A stretch of 64,000 bases of DNA from Nitratireductor arenosus (GTDB lineage: Bacteria; Pseudomonadota; Alphaproteobacteria; Rhizobiales; Rhizobiaceae). A program made the position numbers and the translations under genes. Under the pieces are notes generated by a model. The model was not told the origin of the DNA. It made no database searches and saw only the letters and a program-made list of their open reading frames with translations. Below, one piece after another: positions 10,305 to 19,662 of this stretch (positions are counted from its first letter, which is position 1; each line of letters opens with the position of its first letter). The stretch covers positions 594,001-658,000 of the forward strand of contig NZ_WPHG01000001.1 in the NCBI RefSeq assembly GCF_009742725.1, read 5' to 3'.

Positions 10305-10442
10305 CTCTTTTAATGGGTCCATTTGACCGCTGGGACTTCATGACCTGGCGAGGAGCGCGTGGCGATGCGGTATCAGCATCGTGTGACGCGCGCGACGCCG
10401 TCCAGGGTGCGAAGGATCAAGGTTTGGTGATTGCGGTTTGAG
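10305..10442. repeat. Dispersed intergenic element, copy 2
   Basis: Related along its length to the core of 8182-8343: shared blocks are TTTGACCG, the 18-mer AGCGCGTGGCGATGCGGT, GCGCGACG(C)CGTCCAGGG and AAGGATCAAGGT. The terminal inverted repeats have decayed here (left CTTTTAATGG remains recognisable). It lies between the pilin gene and the convergent amidohydrolase gene. Confidence 0.65.
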
Positions 10443-10450
10443 AAGCGACA

Positions 10451-12196
10451 TCAAACGCCGACAACGGCCCCCGGCTTGGACGATATCCCCACCCCGGCCG
10501 CTCCGCTGTTTGGCGCGGAGGCATGGACGACCTTACCGCCCACAACCGTCAAATCGGCCCTGATGTGACGCAGATCATCCTCCGGACAGGTCAGCGGATC
10601 ACATGTCAACACGGCCAGATCCGCCAGTTTCCCCGGTTCAAGGGACCCCTTGTTCCGCTCCTCTAGTGCCAGAAATGCGCCGCCCATCGTCATGCAACGC
10701 AGTGCCTGAGCCCGCGTGAGGGCCTGCTGCGGGCCGATGACGCGGCCGGTGCTGCGCTCCCGGCGGGCAACGGCGTGCCAGAACGAATGAAACAGGCTGG
10801 GCGGCACGTTGTCGGAACCGAACGACACCGGTACGCCCGCTTCCACGAGCGCACGCAGCGGCACGATTTCGTTTTCTCGCTCCGCCCCCACACTATCGAG
10901 CAGGCCAAGCCCGCCCTTGTAGAGAAAGCTGCTGGTGTGGGTGGTAATCACCAGACCGAGATCAAGGATCGCGGCGATGTCGTCGGCCGCCAGATGGGTT
11001 ACGTGGCCGAACACCCAGCGCTGGCCCGAAATCGGCACCTCGGCATCCACCTCGCGGAACAGATCCAGCATATGGGGCAATATACCCGTGACGCGGATTC
11101 CATAGCGGGCGCATTCAACGAGAAGCGGCTTGAGCTTCTCGCGCGGCAACGAGGCGTCGAAATTGAAGCCCGCCCAGCCGGTTTGGGGTGACCCGGCGGC
11201 GCGCAGCGCACGTTCGCGGCTATCGTCCGCCTCGCTATAAATGCCTTGCACGCGCAGCCAATCGTCGCCAAGCCCGGTTCCGGCAAGCCACCGCCCCCAC
11301 GATGCGATCAGTTGCGTCACGTCGGCACCGCTGACCCCGTCCCAGGCCGGGCTGAACGACAGGGTCGCGCGCACCGTCTGCCGCCCTTGTCCCGCCAATG
11401 CCTGATAGGCCGCCAGAACGTCGGCGGCCACGCCATGTCCCTCAACCACGCTCGTCGTGCCGAGGGAATTGTAGACCCGCATGCTTTCGAAAAGCGCGTT
11501 GGTCCTGGTCGTCACATCGAAGGACGGCGCGCATCCCATCAGGGCGAATTCGACGACCGGCATTTTATTCCACTCGCGAAACACGCCCGTCGGCTTGCCG
11601 GTGAGAGGGTCCCGGTCGATCTGAACCGATGGAACCGGCGCCGTGGTTTCGCGGCCGATGCCGGCGCGTTCGAGCGCTGCCGAATTGGCGATCGAAACGA
11701 CGGGAAAGGTCTTGCGCCAGTAGCCCCAGATCGGACGGATGAATACTGGGTTGTCGGGCGAGACGCTGTCGAGTTCGGTCCGTGTCGGGTATCTGCCTTC
11801 CGCGAGCGCCTCCGGATAGCCGCCAAATTCCGGCGGCTCGCCAATCGGATTCATGACGATCCAGTCGCCGGGTTCGGCTTTCCCGACCTCGGCGGCTATG
11901 CGTTGCAATATGTCGTCGATGCTGCCCACACCGGCCAACGACGGTAGAACCGATTTGAGCCCCTCGCGGTCCATATGCGCGTGCCCGTCGATCAATCCGG
12001 GCACGACCGTGCGCCCGGCCAGATCGATCCGCGTGGTATCGGGGCCGATATAGGCACTGATCGCAGCGTCGCTGCCGACTGCAACGATACGGTCACCCCG
12101 TATCGCCACCGCCTCGGCGACCTCATCGCACTCGTTTACCGTGAGCACCTTGCCGCCCGTCAGTGCGAGCGTGGCGAGGCCATCCGAATTTGTCAT
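10451..12196 (-). CDS. Amidohydrolase family protein (YtcJ-like amidohydrolase 3)
   Basis: Metal-dependent hydrolase of 581 residues. A beta-sandwich N-terminus (GGKVLTVNECDEV, VVPGLIDGHAHMD) carries the first metal ligands His72 and His74. The long insert and SFGSDNVPPS near the C-terminus, with the catalytic Asp, are typical of the YtcJ branch, as is the closing GSLEPGKLADLAVL. There is no signal peptide, so it should be cytoplasmic. The substrate is unknown; members act on N-acyl or formimino compounds and other amides. It follows the alpha/beta hydrolase and TRAP genes on the same strand, which suggests it processes the imported compound. Confidence 0.88.
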   Translation of the reverse strand: MTNSDGLATLALTGGKVLTVNECDEVAEAVAIRGDRIVAVGSDAAISAYIGPDTTRIDLAGRTVVPGLIDGHAHMDREGLKSVLPSLAGVGSIDDILQRIAAEVGKAEPGDWIVMNPIGEPPEFGGYPEALAEGRYPTRTELDSVSPDNPVFIRPIWGYWRKTFPVVSIANSAALERAGIGRETTAPVPSVQIDRDPLTGKPTGVFREWNKMPVVEFALMGCAPSFDVTTRTNALFESMRVYNSLGTTSVVEGHGVAADVLAAYQALAGQGRQTVRATLSFSPAWDGVSGADVTQLIASWGRWLAGTGLGDDWLRVQGIYSEADDSRERALRAAGSPQTGWAGFNFDASLPREKLKPLLVECARYGIRVTGILPHMLDLFREVDAEVPISGQRWVFGHVTHLAADDIAAILDLGLVITTHTSSFLYKGGLGLLDSVGAERENEIVPLRALVEAGVPVSFGSDNVPPSLFHSFWHAVARRERSTGRVIGPQQALTRAQALRCMTMGGAFLALEERNKGSLEPGKLADLAVLTCDPLTCPEDDLRHIRADLTVVGGKVVHASAPNSGAAGVGISSKPGAVVGV

Positions 12197-12457
12197 GCTT
12201 GCTCTCTTTTTTGCCGACTGTCGGTCAAGGGCCTAGTAGTAACCACCGCAGCTTCTCTCACGTCCGAGATTTGCCGAAGTCCGACCCGATGATCTGCCCT
12301 CCAAGGCTGACCGCCAAGAGCGCCGATGGAAATTCTCCCAAGACGTTGGAAGGCGTAAACAAGGACCGAGCAGCCGTTGGCGATGGAAGGCTCATTGGAC
12401 TCTTGTCCAGATATTGGGTGATGCCATCACCAACCAATCTCGGTAGTCCGTCCACTG
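12197..12457. other. Intergenic region with two short palindromes
   Basis: No gene is visible in this 261-bp gap between two minus-strand genes. CCGAC-T-GTCGG at 12214-12224 lies about 20 bases upstream of the amidohydrolase start. GGTGAT-GCC-ATCACC at 12417-12431 lies just after the preceding gene. Either could be an operator for the nearby LysR or IclR proteins; this is a guess from symmetry only. Confidence 0.4.
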
Positions 12458-13291
12458 CTATCGAAGAAGGTCGGGCACGATCCGAGCCCACGTATCGAAA
12501 TGGGTCGACGCGTCGCTTTGCACCGCGACCAGTTCGACATGGCGCTCGCGCAGCGCGGCCGCCATGCTCCACGATTGCCGGCGGAATTCCTCGAGTTCAT
12601 TTCGCGACCACAGGATGGATACCCTGGCGTCGACATGGCGCACATGCTGGACCGGACTGAGCCGCAGCGCAGCGTCCCGATCGAGTTGCAGATAGGCGTT
12701 CCGGGACGAAAGCTGCACCGGCTCGAGATCGTAAAGGCCACTGGCGAGGATGACATGGCCCGGCTCCCACGACAGCGGCCGGTCGTGATCGACGCTCGTC
12801 AGCGCTGCCATCGCCGCGAGATGCGCGCCCGAGGAATGGCCCGACACGACCAGTTCCGCACCGGGAACCGGCGTCGCAACCGCCACCAGACCAGGCAGCC
12901 GTTGCAGGGCAAGGGCAGCGTCCCGCGCCTGTTCGGCGATGGTGACCTGCGGCACCAGGCCGAAATTCACCGCGGCGAAGTGAAAGCCGGCGGCGAGCCA
13001 GGGTTCAGCCAGCCACCAGACATCCCTGCTTTCCAACGCCCGCCATGCTCCGCCATGATAGTGGATATGCACGCCGCTGGCGGGCTGGCGCGTGGCAAAG
13101 AAATCGATGAACTGGTCCTCCCTGTCGCCATAGGCGAGCCGCCGGGGAGCGCCAACCCGACTTGCGGTCGCCTCGCTTTCCTGGCGCCACATGTCGAACA
13201 GCGGCCCGGTATCCGGAACGAGCGTGCGCTGGTCGTACTGGCTGTTCAATTCCTCGCGAGTCATTCCGGCGAAAACGGCTCCCTCACCCAT
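12458..13291 (-). CDS. Alpha/beta hydrolase, kynurenine formamidase-like
   Basis: Cytoplasmic serine hydrolase of 277 residues. The oxyanion motif HGGAW is at 79-83 and the nucleophile elbow GHSSG at 151-155 (Ser153). The opening TREELNSQYDQRTLVPD and the WxQxS segment resemble arylformamidase and related carboxylesterases of the HSL/formamidase group. The putative Asp and His of the triad are DARVSI and STHFDTW near the C-terminus. An AAGGA 10-12 bases before the ATG supports the start. With the upstream TAXI transporter and downstream amidohydrolase it probably cleaves an amide or ester of an imported carboxylate. Confidence 0.8.
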   Translation of the reverse strand: MGEGAVFAGMTREELNSQYDQRTLVPDTGPLFDMWRQESEATASRVGAPRRLAYGDREDQFIDFFATRQPASGVHIHYHGGAWRALESRDVWWLAEPWLAAGFHFAAVNFGLVPQVTIAEQARDAALALQRLPGLVAVATPVPGAELVVSGHSSGAHLAAMAALTSVDHDRPLSWEPGHVILASGLYDLEPVQLSSRNAYLQLDRDAALRLSPVQHVRHVDARVSILWSRNELEEFRRQSWSMAAALRERHVELVAVQSDASTHFDTWARIVPDLLR

Positions 13292-13452
13292 CAGTTCAGC
13301 TCATCCTTCAAGTAGGCAACCGCCGCGGGCGGCCAGTCGTGGACAACCAAGGGCACGCCTGTCCGTCTCGGCTACGGCGAGAAATTTTGGAAACGGCGAC
13401 GACAGCGGCCGGAAAGCCGGCGGCTCCTTCCGCAAGGCGCGCCGGTACGGCA

Positions 13453-15408
13453 TCAATCCGCCCCGCCGCGCAACAGCCGCAGCTTGCCGGTCGGGACAAG
13501 CGCAAGCGCGACAACGAACGCTCCAGCCGCAAGGCCGCCAATTGTTATCGCGAGCGCCAGGGGTGTCGTGGTGGGCGAGGCGAGGCATAGTCCCGACAGA
13601 ACGAATCCGACCCGGAGGCCAAACCCGAGTTCACGCCGCAGAAAGCCGGCCGCCCCGATTGCGACCATCATGATGCCGCCGCCGGTCGCCAGGAGCTCGA
13701 GAAGAATGAAGGCGTTGATATCATGCAGCAGCAGTTGCGGATGATAGACGAAGAAGAACGGCACGATATAGGCGGCCACGCCCAGTCGCATACCGGTGAA
13801 GGCGGTCTTCCAGAACGAGGCCCGGGCGAGTGCCGCCGCGGTGATGGATGCCATGCACACCGGCGGCGTGAGCATGGAAAGCATGCCGAAATAGAAGATG
13901 AACAGATGCGCCGAGATCGGCGCCACCCCCACCTCGATCAGCGCCGGCGCCACCATCACCGACAACATGACATAGATCACAGTGGTCGGCATGCCCATGC
14001 CGAACACGATGCATGCCAAGGCGGTTACGACCAGAAGCAGGAACAGCCCATATTGCGCAAGACCGCTCAACACCATGGATAGGGTGAAGCTGAGTCCCGA
14101 CAGGTTGAGCGCCCCGATGACGATTCCCGCCAGTGCGCTGACGACGGCGATGTCGACCAGCAGGCGTCCGCAATCTCGCAACAATGTCAGCAAGACGGAG
14201 AGGCTGCGCATCTGCGGATGCTTGACGATGCCGACCGCGAGCGCCGTCACCGCCGCAGCGACCCCGGCCCGGCCGGCGTTCCAATGGGCAAAGACCAGCG
14301 TGTAGATCAGGGTGGCAAGCGGCAGCAGGTACGGCCAACCCTGCCGAAGCACCACCGACAGCCGCCTGATCTCGTTTTCGGGCAAGGCCGGAAGATTGAA
14401 GCGGCGCGCTTCCAGGTCGACCTGCAGGAAAAGGGCGACGAAATAGAGAAGCGCCGGAATCAAGGCCGCCAGCGCGATCTGGCCGTAATTGACGCCAAGA
14501 TTCTCGGCCATGATGAAGGCTGCGATTCCCATCACCGGAGGCATGATCTGTCCGCCGGTCGATCCGGCGGCCTCCGTTGCCGCCGCGAAATCGCGGCTAT
14601 AGCCATGCCGTGTCATCAGCGGGATTGTAATCGAGCCGCTGACCACGACGTTGGACACCACGCTGCCCGACATCATGCCAAACGCCGCCGATGAAGTGAC
14701 CGCGACCTTGGCCGGTCCGCCGCGGTAGCGCCCCATCAGCGCAAGCGAGATGTCGGTGAAGAACGCGCCGCCGCCAACCGCCTGCAAGGCGCGCCCGAAA
14801 AAGATGAAACTGGCGACCACGGTCGCCGTCACCGACAACGCGATCCCGAAAATTCCGTTCGAATCGAGGAAGAGATAGGTTGCAAGCCGTTCCCAGCTGA
14901 CGCCGCGTGTATAGAGCAGACCGGGAAGGACATAGCCAAAGCGCGCGTAGAGGCACAGTACCACCGCGAGCAGGACCAGCGTCCAACCGAAAAGCCGTCG
15001 TGTGGCTTCCAGGATGAGCGCGATCGCCAACGCCCCGAACAGCACCTTGTCCCAGGTCACGACGCTGAGGCTGTAGGCGATGGTGGGAAAGACAATCGCA
15101 CAATAGCCGCCGAAGCCGATGGCGCCCAGCGTGCATCCGACATCGTACCAGGGCACGATGTCGGATGCGTCTTCCCGCCACTTGGCCAGCAGGAAGACCA
15201 GTGCCGTGGAGAGCCCGAGAAATACCGACAAATATTGCTCGGGAAAGAAGGTGAGGCCGAGCAGGCCCGGCGCGTTCACCCCCCAGGTAAGGCCGAGCAG
15301 GCTGAGGATGATGAAGCCGGCCGATACCGCATGCCGGGACCACCCAGCCAATTCCCTGAATCGGCTGGGCGGCTCGGGCGGCTCCTCGACCACGCGCTGT
15401 CCAATCAT
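13453..15408 (-). CDS. TRAP transporter fused permease (4TM + 12TM) of the TAXI type
   Basis: Fused DctQ-DctM-like membrane subunit (about 651 residues) that works with the TAXI binding protein encoded immediately upstream to import a carboxylate, driven by a cation gradient. Repeated hydrophobic segments run from about residue 25 to the end. Signatures of the fused family are present: STGGQIMPPVMGIAAFIMAE and FGMGMPTTVIYVMLS. I took ATG 15408 as the start because it follows the TAXI stop by 13 bases; GTG 15414 is an alternative, and longer extensions overlap the TAXI gene and lack hydrophobic character. Confidence 0.9.
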   Translation of the reverse strand: MIGQRVVEEPPEPPSRFRELAGWSRHAVSAGFIILSLLGLTWGVNAPGLLGLTFFPEQYLSVFLGLSTALVFLLAKWREDASDIVPWYDVGCTLGAIGFGGYCAIVFPTIAYSLSVVTWDKVLFGALAIALILEATRRLFGWTLVLLAVVLCLYARFGYVLPGLLYTRGVSWERLATYLFLDSNGIFGIALSVTATVVASFIFFGRALQAVGGGAFFTDISLALMGRYRGGPAKVAVTSSAAFGMMSGSVVSNVVVSGSITIPLMTRHGYSRDFAAATEAAGSTGGQIMPPVMGIAAFIMAENLGVNYGQIALAALIPALLYFVALFLQVDLEARRFNLPALPENEIRRLSVVLRQGWPYLLPLATLIYTLVFAHWNAGRAGVAAAVTALAVGIVKHPQMRSLSVLLTLLRDCGRLLVDIAVVSALAGIVIGALNLSGLSFTLSMVLSGLAQYGLFLLLVVTALACIVFGMGMPTTVIYVMLSVMVAPALIEVGVAPISAHLFIFYFGMLSMLTPPVCMASITAAALARASFWKTAFTGMRLGVAAYIVPFFFVYHPQLLLHDINAFILLELLATGGGIMMVAIGAAGFLRRELGFGLRVGFVLSGLCLASPTTTPLALAITIGGLAAGAFVVALALVPTGKLRLLRGGAD

Positions 15409-15421
15409 CGCCACCGCCGCG

Positions 15422-16462
15422 TCACTGACCCAGTTTGAGGAGCGCTTCTTGTTGTGCGTCCATCGCCTCGGACCAGGCCCCGACCTCACGGTAGAATTCG
15501 ATGGCGGCCGGGTGGAAGGGCAGCGTCGGTTCGGTCGGCACCGCCGAAGCCTGGTTCCAGTTGCGCAATGAGGGGTGATATTGCGGCAACTGGTCGACAT
15601 TGTCCCAGATCGCCTTCAGCACCGCCCGGACCATGGCCGGGTCGGCCGCCTCATGCGTCACGAGATAGAGCTGGTAGGCCGTCGTGCAGATGTCCTCGTC
15701 AATGGCTGCCTGCTTACCGCCCTTGATGTCGATCGTGTAATATCCGGGCACGGTATCGACAATGCGCTGCTTACCTTCGTCCGAACAATCCGAACTGATA
15801 AAACGCACTCCGACAGAGGCATCGGCCTCGCGCACCTTGGGCGCGCCGACGCCGAAGACAGTCGCGTCGATCGTGCCCTGCATCACCGCGTCGAGGCTGT
15901 CATTGATGGCGGAGAACGGCACCACGGTCACGTCGTCCCAAGACAGATCCGCGCTGCGCAACTGGGCGAACATGTTGACATAGGCACCGAGCTGCGCGGG
16001 AAAGTCGCCGGCAACCTTGCGGCCAGCCAGATCATTGGCCGATCTGATTTCCGAATCGTCCCGCACGATCAGCGATGCGATCAGCGGCGATCCGCCCATG
16101 ACCAGCCGCAGCTTGGGACCATGTGGATAGGGATTACGCCCGTCGATTTTCAGCTTGTCCGCGCCGCGATAGCTGAGCGCGTAGTCGACGCTGGGCGAAA
16201 CTCCGAAATCAAGCTCGCCACCGTCGAGCACCGGCAGAAGAGCGGTAGCGCCGGCATAAGGCTGAACGACCAGCGTCGTGTCGATCGCGTCGGTGGCTAC
16301 TTTGGCGAGGGCCGAGGCGACCGTGTGCTGCAGGGTGCCGACCTGCTGCGCGCCCACCACGACGCGTGGTGGAAGCGATTGCGCGGCGGCTTGTCCGCCA
16401 AACATGAAGGCCTGTGTGGTGGCCACGAGGCCGAATGCGACCATACGGAACGATGTCATCAA
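15422..16462 (-). CDS. TAXI family TRAP transporter solute-binding protein
   Basis: Periplasmic binding protein of 346 residues that delivers substrate to the fused permease downstream. Signal peptide residues 1-28 (hydrophobic core, cleavage after AAAQ). The mature part opens with RVVVGAQQVGTLQHTVASALAKV, the TAXI pattern of a glycine-rich first strand followed by an AxALAKV helix. Further features are DFGVSPSVDYA and a C-terminal domain with HEAADPAMVRAVLKAIWDN. Known TAXI proteins bind 2-oxoglutarate, glutamate or other carboxylates; the ligand here cannot be read out. Confidence 0.9.
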   Translation of the reverse strand: MMTSFRMVAFGLVATTQAFMFGGQAAAQSLPPRVVVGAQQVGTLQHTVASALAKVATDAIDTTLVVQPYAGATALLPVLDGGELDFGVSPSVDYALSYRGADKLKIDGRNPYPHGPKLRLVMGGSPLIASLIVRDDSEIRSANDLAGRKVAGDFPAQLGAYVNMFAQLRSADLSWDDVTVVPFSAINDSLDAVMQGTIDATVFGVGAPKVREADASVGVRFISSDCSDEGKQRIVDTVPGYYTIDIKGGKQAAIDEDICTTAYQLYLVTHEAADPAMVRAVLKAIWDNVDQLPQYHPSLRNWNQASAVPTEPTLPFHPAAIEFYREVGAWSEAMDAQQEALLKLGQ

Positions 16463-16579
16463 TGCTCCCCTTTTCTCTTGTCATTCGACACTCAAGCTTA
16501 CGGACAAGTCCGGTGTGAGCGCCGTGGGGAAGCCTAGGCAGGCTGACCACCAACAGGAAGGTCGAAAATCGGGGCGCTG

Positions 16580-17533
16580 CTATAACTCTTCATTATTGCC
16601 GACGATATCCCCATCGGCGGACATATTGAGACGCTGCGCCTCGGTTCGCAAACAGGCCAGAAATTTGGCCGCCGCCGGCAATAGGCTGGCGTCCCGGCGC
16701 AGAATCACGCCGACACGGCTGTCCGTCGCGGCAAGGTCCAGAGGCAGCGGGCGCACCAAACCGACCTGGTATTCCAGGTCGAGCACATGGTGTGGCAGGG
16801 CGGCGATACGGTCCCCCTGCAGAAGCAGCGCTCGCACCGTAAGGAGAGAAACCGTCTCCACCAGATCGCGCGGCATGCGTAAGCTGCGGCGGTGGAACTC
16901 CTCCTCGATCCGCCGACGCAAAGCCGTCTCGGTTGGTGGCAGCACCCAAGCCAACTCGGCCAGCTCGGCCAGGGTCGTGCTGTGGCAAGCCGCCAGCGGG
17001 TGGCCTTTGCGTACAAAAAGCTGAATACGCTCCTCGAACAGCGGTTCCTGCAGCAATTGCTGATGGAATGAGGTCTCCGGCACCCGGCCGACGATCATAT
17101 CGATTTCGCCGACCAACAGCCCCGGCAGATGACGCTCGTTGATGCCTTCGAGGATGGTGATCGTGACACCCGGCATATCCGCCTTGAGCCGCGCGATCGT
17201 CGCCGGAATGAGGATCGAGGACGCGGTCAACATCGAGCCAACAACGACATGACCGCCGCTGCCGTCGTCAACCGCGTGCATGTCCTCGGCCGTTTCGCGC
17301 AGGACGGCATGCAGGCGGCGAGCATGCCAGCACAGGAGTTCACCCGCCTTTGTCGCGCTGATGCCGCGGCTGCTGCGCGTAAAAAGCTGCTGGCCGACCA
17401 TGCCCTCGATTTCGCGCAGCATCTTTGTCAGCGCTGGCTGGCTGATGCCCATGAGTTGCGCCGCAGCCGCGATACTGCGCGATTCCTGCAACTTCATCAG
17501 CGCCCGCAGATGCCGGAACCTCATCTGCTGCAT
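16580..17533 (-). CDS. LysR-type transcriptional regulator
   Basis: Product of about 317 residues from ATG 17533. The N-terminal winged HTH is clear: RFRHLRALMKLQESRSIAAAAQLMG then ISQPALTKMLREIEGMVGQQLF. The co-inducer domain begins near VVVGSMLTASS and runs to the end. A TTG further upstream (17551) is preceded by GGAGG but only three bases away, so I kept the ATG. It sits upstream of the TAXI-TRAP operon on the same strand and probably controls it in response to the transported acid or a catabolite. Confidence 0.9.
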   Translation of the reverse strand: MQQMRFRHLRALMKLQESRSIAAAAQLMGISQPALTKMLREIEGMVGQQLFTRSSRGISATKAGELLCWHARRLHAVLRETAEDMHAVDDGSGGHVVVGSMLTASSILIPATIARLKADMPGVTITILEGINERHLPGLLVGEIDMIVGRVPETSFHQQLLQEPLFEERIQLFVRKGHPLAACHSTTLAELAELAWVLPPTETALRRRIEEEFHRRSLRMPRDLVETVSLLTVRALLLQGDRIAALPHHVLDLEYQVGLVRPLPLDLAATDSRVGVILRRDASLLPAAAKFLACLRTEAQRLNMSADGDIVGNNEEL

Positions 17534-17648
17534 GGCGCCCAAAAGATCGTCGGAACGTTTGCTCAAGCTCCCTCCATTGTCGCGTAATCGCGACTGCCAC
17601 CCCGGACGGTCTGGCGTGCGCCCCTGGAACCCCAACTATCCACAGGCC

Positions 17649-18443
17649 TTAGCGCGCGGACAGTGACTGCCCGCTGCGCAGGAGCCGATCGCGAAGACCC
17701 GCAGTTTGATCGTCGGACAAATCTATCGGCAACACCAGACAGATCGTGGCTTCGACATGGTCCTCGGCGCCGTAGATCGGGGCGGCGAGACACTGCGTGT
17801 ACGCGTCCACCAATCCCTTCGTCAGGCAATAGCCGTCTTGCCGGGCCTGCGCGATAGCCTCGATGAAATCGTCGATCATGATGTGGCGTCCGTCGGGCAG
17901 CACCAGATCTTCCGGCGCGATCAATGCTTCGATCTCCGTGCGGTCGTGTCCGGCAAGCAGGAGCCGCCCCGACGCAGTCCACGGGATCGGGATCTGAAGA
18001 CCGACGGCGGAGCTGATGCGGAATGGGCGGGTGCCCGGACACATATGCATAATGGTGTAGCGACCGGTCTGCAGCATGCAGAACTCGCAGGTCTCGCCGG
18101 TTTCCTTCGCCAGGCGGTCGACTTCCGCGCGCGCGCGCTTGGCGAGCGAATTCTCGCGGATATAATTCAGACCGTAGAGATACATCCGCTTGCCGAAAAA
18201 GATTCGCGCGTCGTCCGGGGAGACCTCGAGCAGGCCCGCCTCTGTCAGGTCGTTGACCACGGTGTAGATCGACGACCGCGGCGCGTCCAAAGCCTTCGCC
18301 AGGGCCCCGATGCGGATGCCTTCGCCGTGACCATGCAGAAACTCCAGAATTTGCACGATGCGATCGACGCTGCGTTCTCGCCGCGTCGCGGGCTTCGTGC
18401 GCGGCGCGCGCCCTTCCGCTTCAATCCTCACATCCTGCTCCAC
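17649..18443 (-). CDS. IclR family transcriptional regulator
   Basis: 264 residues. The IclR winged-helix domain (about 24-85) contains SVDRIVQILEFL, IGALAKALDAPRSSIYTVVNDL and EAGLLE. The GAF-like effector domain (about 95-250) contains GETCEFCMLQ, IPWTASGRLLLAG and QARQDGYCLTKG. It is divergent from the PLP enzyme/ABC importer operon, with a nested palindrome in the shared promoter region, and is the likely regulator of that operon. A charged N-terminal stretch (ATRRERS) precedes the HTH, as in other family members. Confidence 0.93.
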   Translation of the reverse strand: MEQDVRIEAEGRAPRTKPATRRERSVDRIVQILEFLHGHGEGIRIGALAKALDAPRSSIYTVVNDLTEAGLLEVSPDDARIFFGKRMYLYGLNYIRENSLAKRARAEVDRLAKETGETCEFCMLQTGRYTIMHMCPGTRPFRISSAVGLQIPIPWTASGRLLLAGHDRTEIEALIAPEDLVLPDGRHIMIDDFIEAIAQARQDGYCLTKGLVDAYTQCLAAPIYGAEDHVEATICLVLPIDLSDDQTAGLRDRLLRSGQSLSAR

Positions 18444-18480
18444 TTGCGTATTTCTCCGTCAATGCTATTCTGTCCTTAAC

Positions 18481-18508
18481 ACAAGACAACTGTCTTGTAT
18501 ATAAGACA
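18481..18508. promoter_or_regulatory. Probable IclR-family operator: three alternating AAGACA/TGTCTT half-sites
   Basis: ACAAGACA-AC-TGTCTTGT (18481-18498) is a perfect 8-bp inverted repeat. A third half-site AAGACA (18503-18508) makes a second, overlapping palindrome TGTCTT-GTATAT-AAGACA (18491-18508). It is positioned 37 bp upstream of the IclR start and 85 bp upstream of the divergent operon. This layout suits co-operative dimers and autoregulation; which protein binds is inference. Confidence 0.6.
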
Positions 18509-18592
18509 AATTTGATCGTAAGCGATGCGCCATCCGCCACCTTCCCAACGAGAAACGGGTGGTGCTGGCAAGGGGATTTCGGTGAGGTTGAG

Positions 18593-19606
18593 ATGAGTGG
18601 TTTGTCCGAAATCCACGCGCGCATCCGTCAGTCTATCGCGACGCTGCCGCGCCTCGATATCGCGCTAAAGAAAACCCCGCTTGAGGAAGCCAGAAACCTT
18701 TCCCGCGTGCTCGGCGGTCCGCGCATCTTCGTCAAACGTGACGATCTTACCGGTGTGGCGCTCGGCGGCAATAAGCTGCGCAACCTCGAGTTCCGGCTCG
18801 CCCATGCGATGAAAGACGAGCCCGATACCGTCATCGTCGGCCTCGACCTGCAGTCGAATTCCGCGCGCCAGACCGTCGGCGCTTGCAACAAGCTGGGATT
18901 GCGCACCATTCTCGTGCTGGAGGGGCGCCGGCCCGACACGATCCAGGGCAATCTTCTGGTCGACTATCTGTTGGGCGCCGAGGTTCATTTCGCCGCCGAC
19001 GTCACGCAGCAGCGGGCCATGCTCGATCGTCTGGCCGCGGATGTGCGCGCGGGCGGCGGACGCCCGCACATCCTCAACGACAACCCGATGTTCGATATCG
19101 CCTCGGCCGTCGCCTATCTGGAGGTGACGTTGGAGATCGTCGAGCAGCTCGACGAATTAGGGCGAGCGCCCGCCTGCCTCTACATGTCGTCGAGCGGCAA
19201 AGGCCAGGCGGGCATGATTCTGGCCCAGAAACTGCTCGACCTGCGCTTCGCCATGCATGGCGTGACCGCCACGGACGAGTTCCACATTCCCTCGCGCACC
19301 GCCACCATCGCCAACGAGACCAGCGCTGCGATCGGCCTGGGTGTGACGGTCGACGAAAAGGATGTGGTCAATTTCGACGATTTCGTCGGCGAGGGTTACG
19401 GGATCCCGAGCGAGGCCGGCAACGAGGCCGTGCGCCTGTTTGCTCGAACCGAAGGCATCATTCTCGACCCCATCTATACCGGCAAGGCGGCCGCGGGCCT
19501 CGTCGCGCATGTGCGCGAGGGCCGCTTCGCAAACGACGACGTGGTGGTCTTCGTCCACACCGGCGGCACGCCGGCGATCTTCACCTGGAACGAATTATGG
19601 CTTTGA
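18593..19606 (+). CDS. PLP-dependent D-cysteine desulfhydrase / ACC deaminase family enzyme
   Basis: Fold-type II PLP enzyme, 337 residues, deaminating a D-amino acid or 1-aminocyclopropane-1-carboxylate. The start is ATG 18593, preceded by GAGG. The PLP lysine is Lys61 in GGNKLRNLEF. QSNSARQTVGAC is the substrate-loop motif (QSNHxRxTAAA in the family), and VHTGGTPAIFTW near the C-terminus holds the phosphate/Thr region. It is the first gene of the operon that encodes a peptide-type ABC importer and a Rid protein, consistent with use of imported amino acids and removal of enamine products. ACC deaminase versus D-cysteine desulfhydrase cannot be settled from these motifs. Confidence 0.85.
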   Translation: MSGLSEIHARIRQSIATLPRLDIALKKTPLEEARNLSRVLGGPRIFVKRDDLTGVALGGNKLRNLEFRLAHAMKDEPDTVIVGLDLQSNSARQTVGACNKLGLRTILVLEGRRPDTIQGNLLVDYLLGAEVHFAADVTQQRAMLDRLAADVRAGGGRPHILNDNPMFDIASAVAYLEVTLEIVEQLDELGRAPACLYMSSSGKGQAGMILAQKLLDLRFAMHGVTATDEFHIPSRTATIANETSAAIGLGVTVDEKDVVNFDDFVGEGYGIPSEAGNEAVRLFARTEGIILDPIYTGKAAAGLVAHVREGRFANDDVVVFVHTGGTPAIFTWNELWL

Positions 19607-19662
19607 CGCGCGACGCGCAAAGTCCGCACCCGGCAATGTCAACGAAGAAAAGGGGAATACTC

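Noticed and set aside
12258-12572. 104-codon minus-strand ORF
   Set aside because: Mostly overlaps the 3' end of the alpha/beta hydrolase in another frame; no family match.
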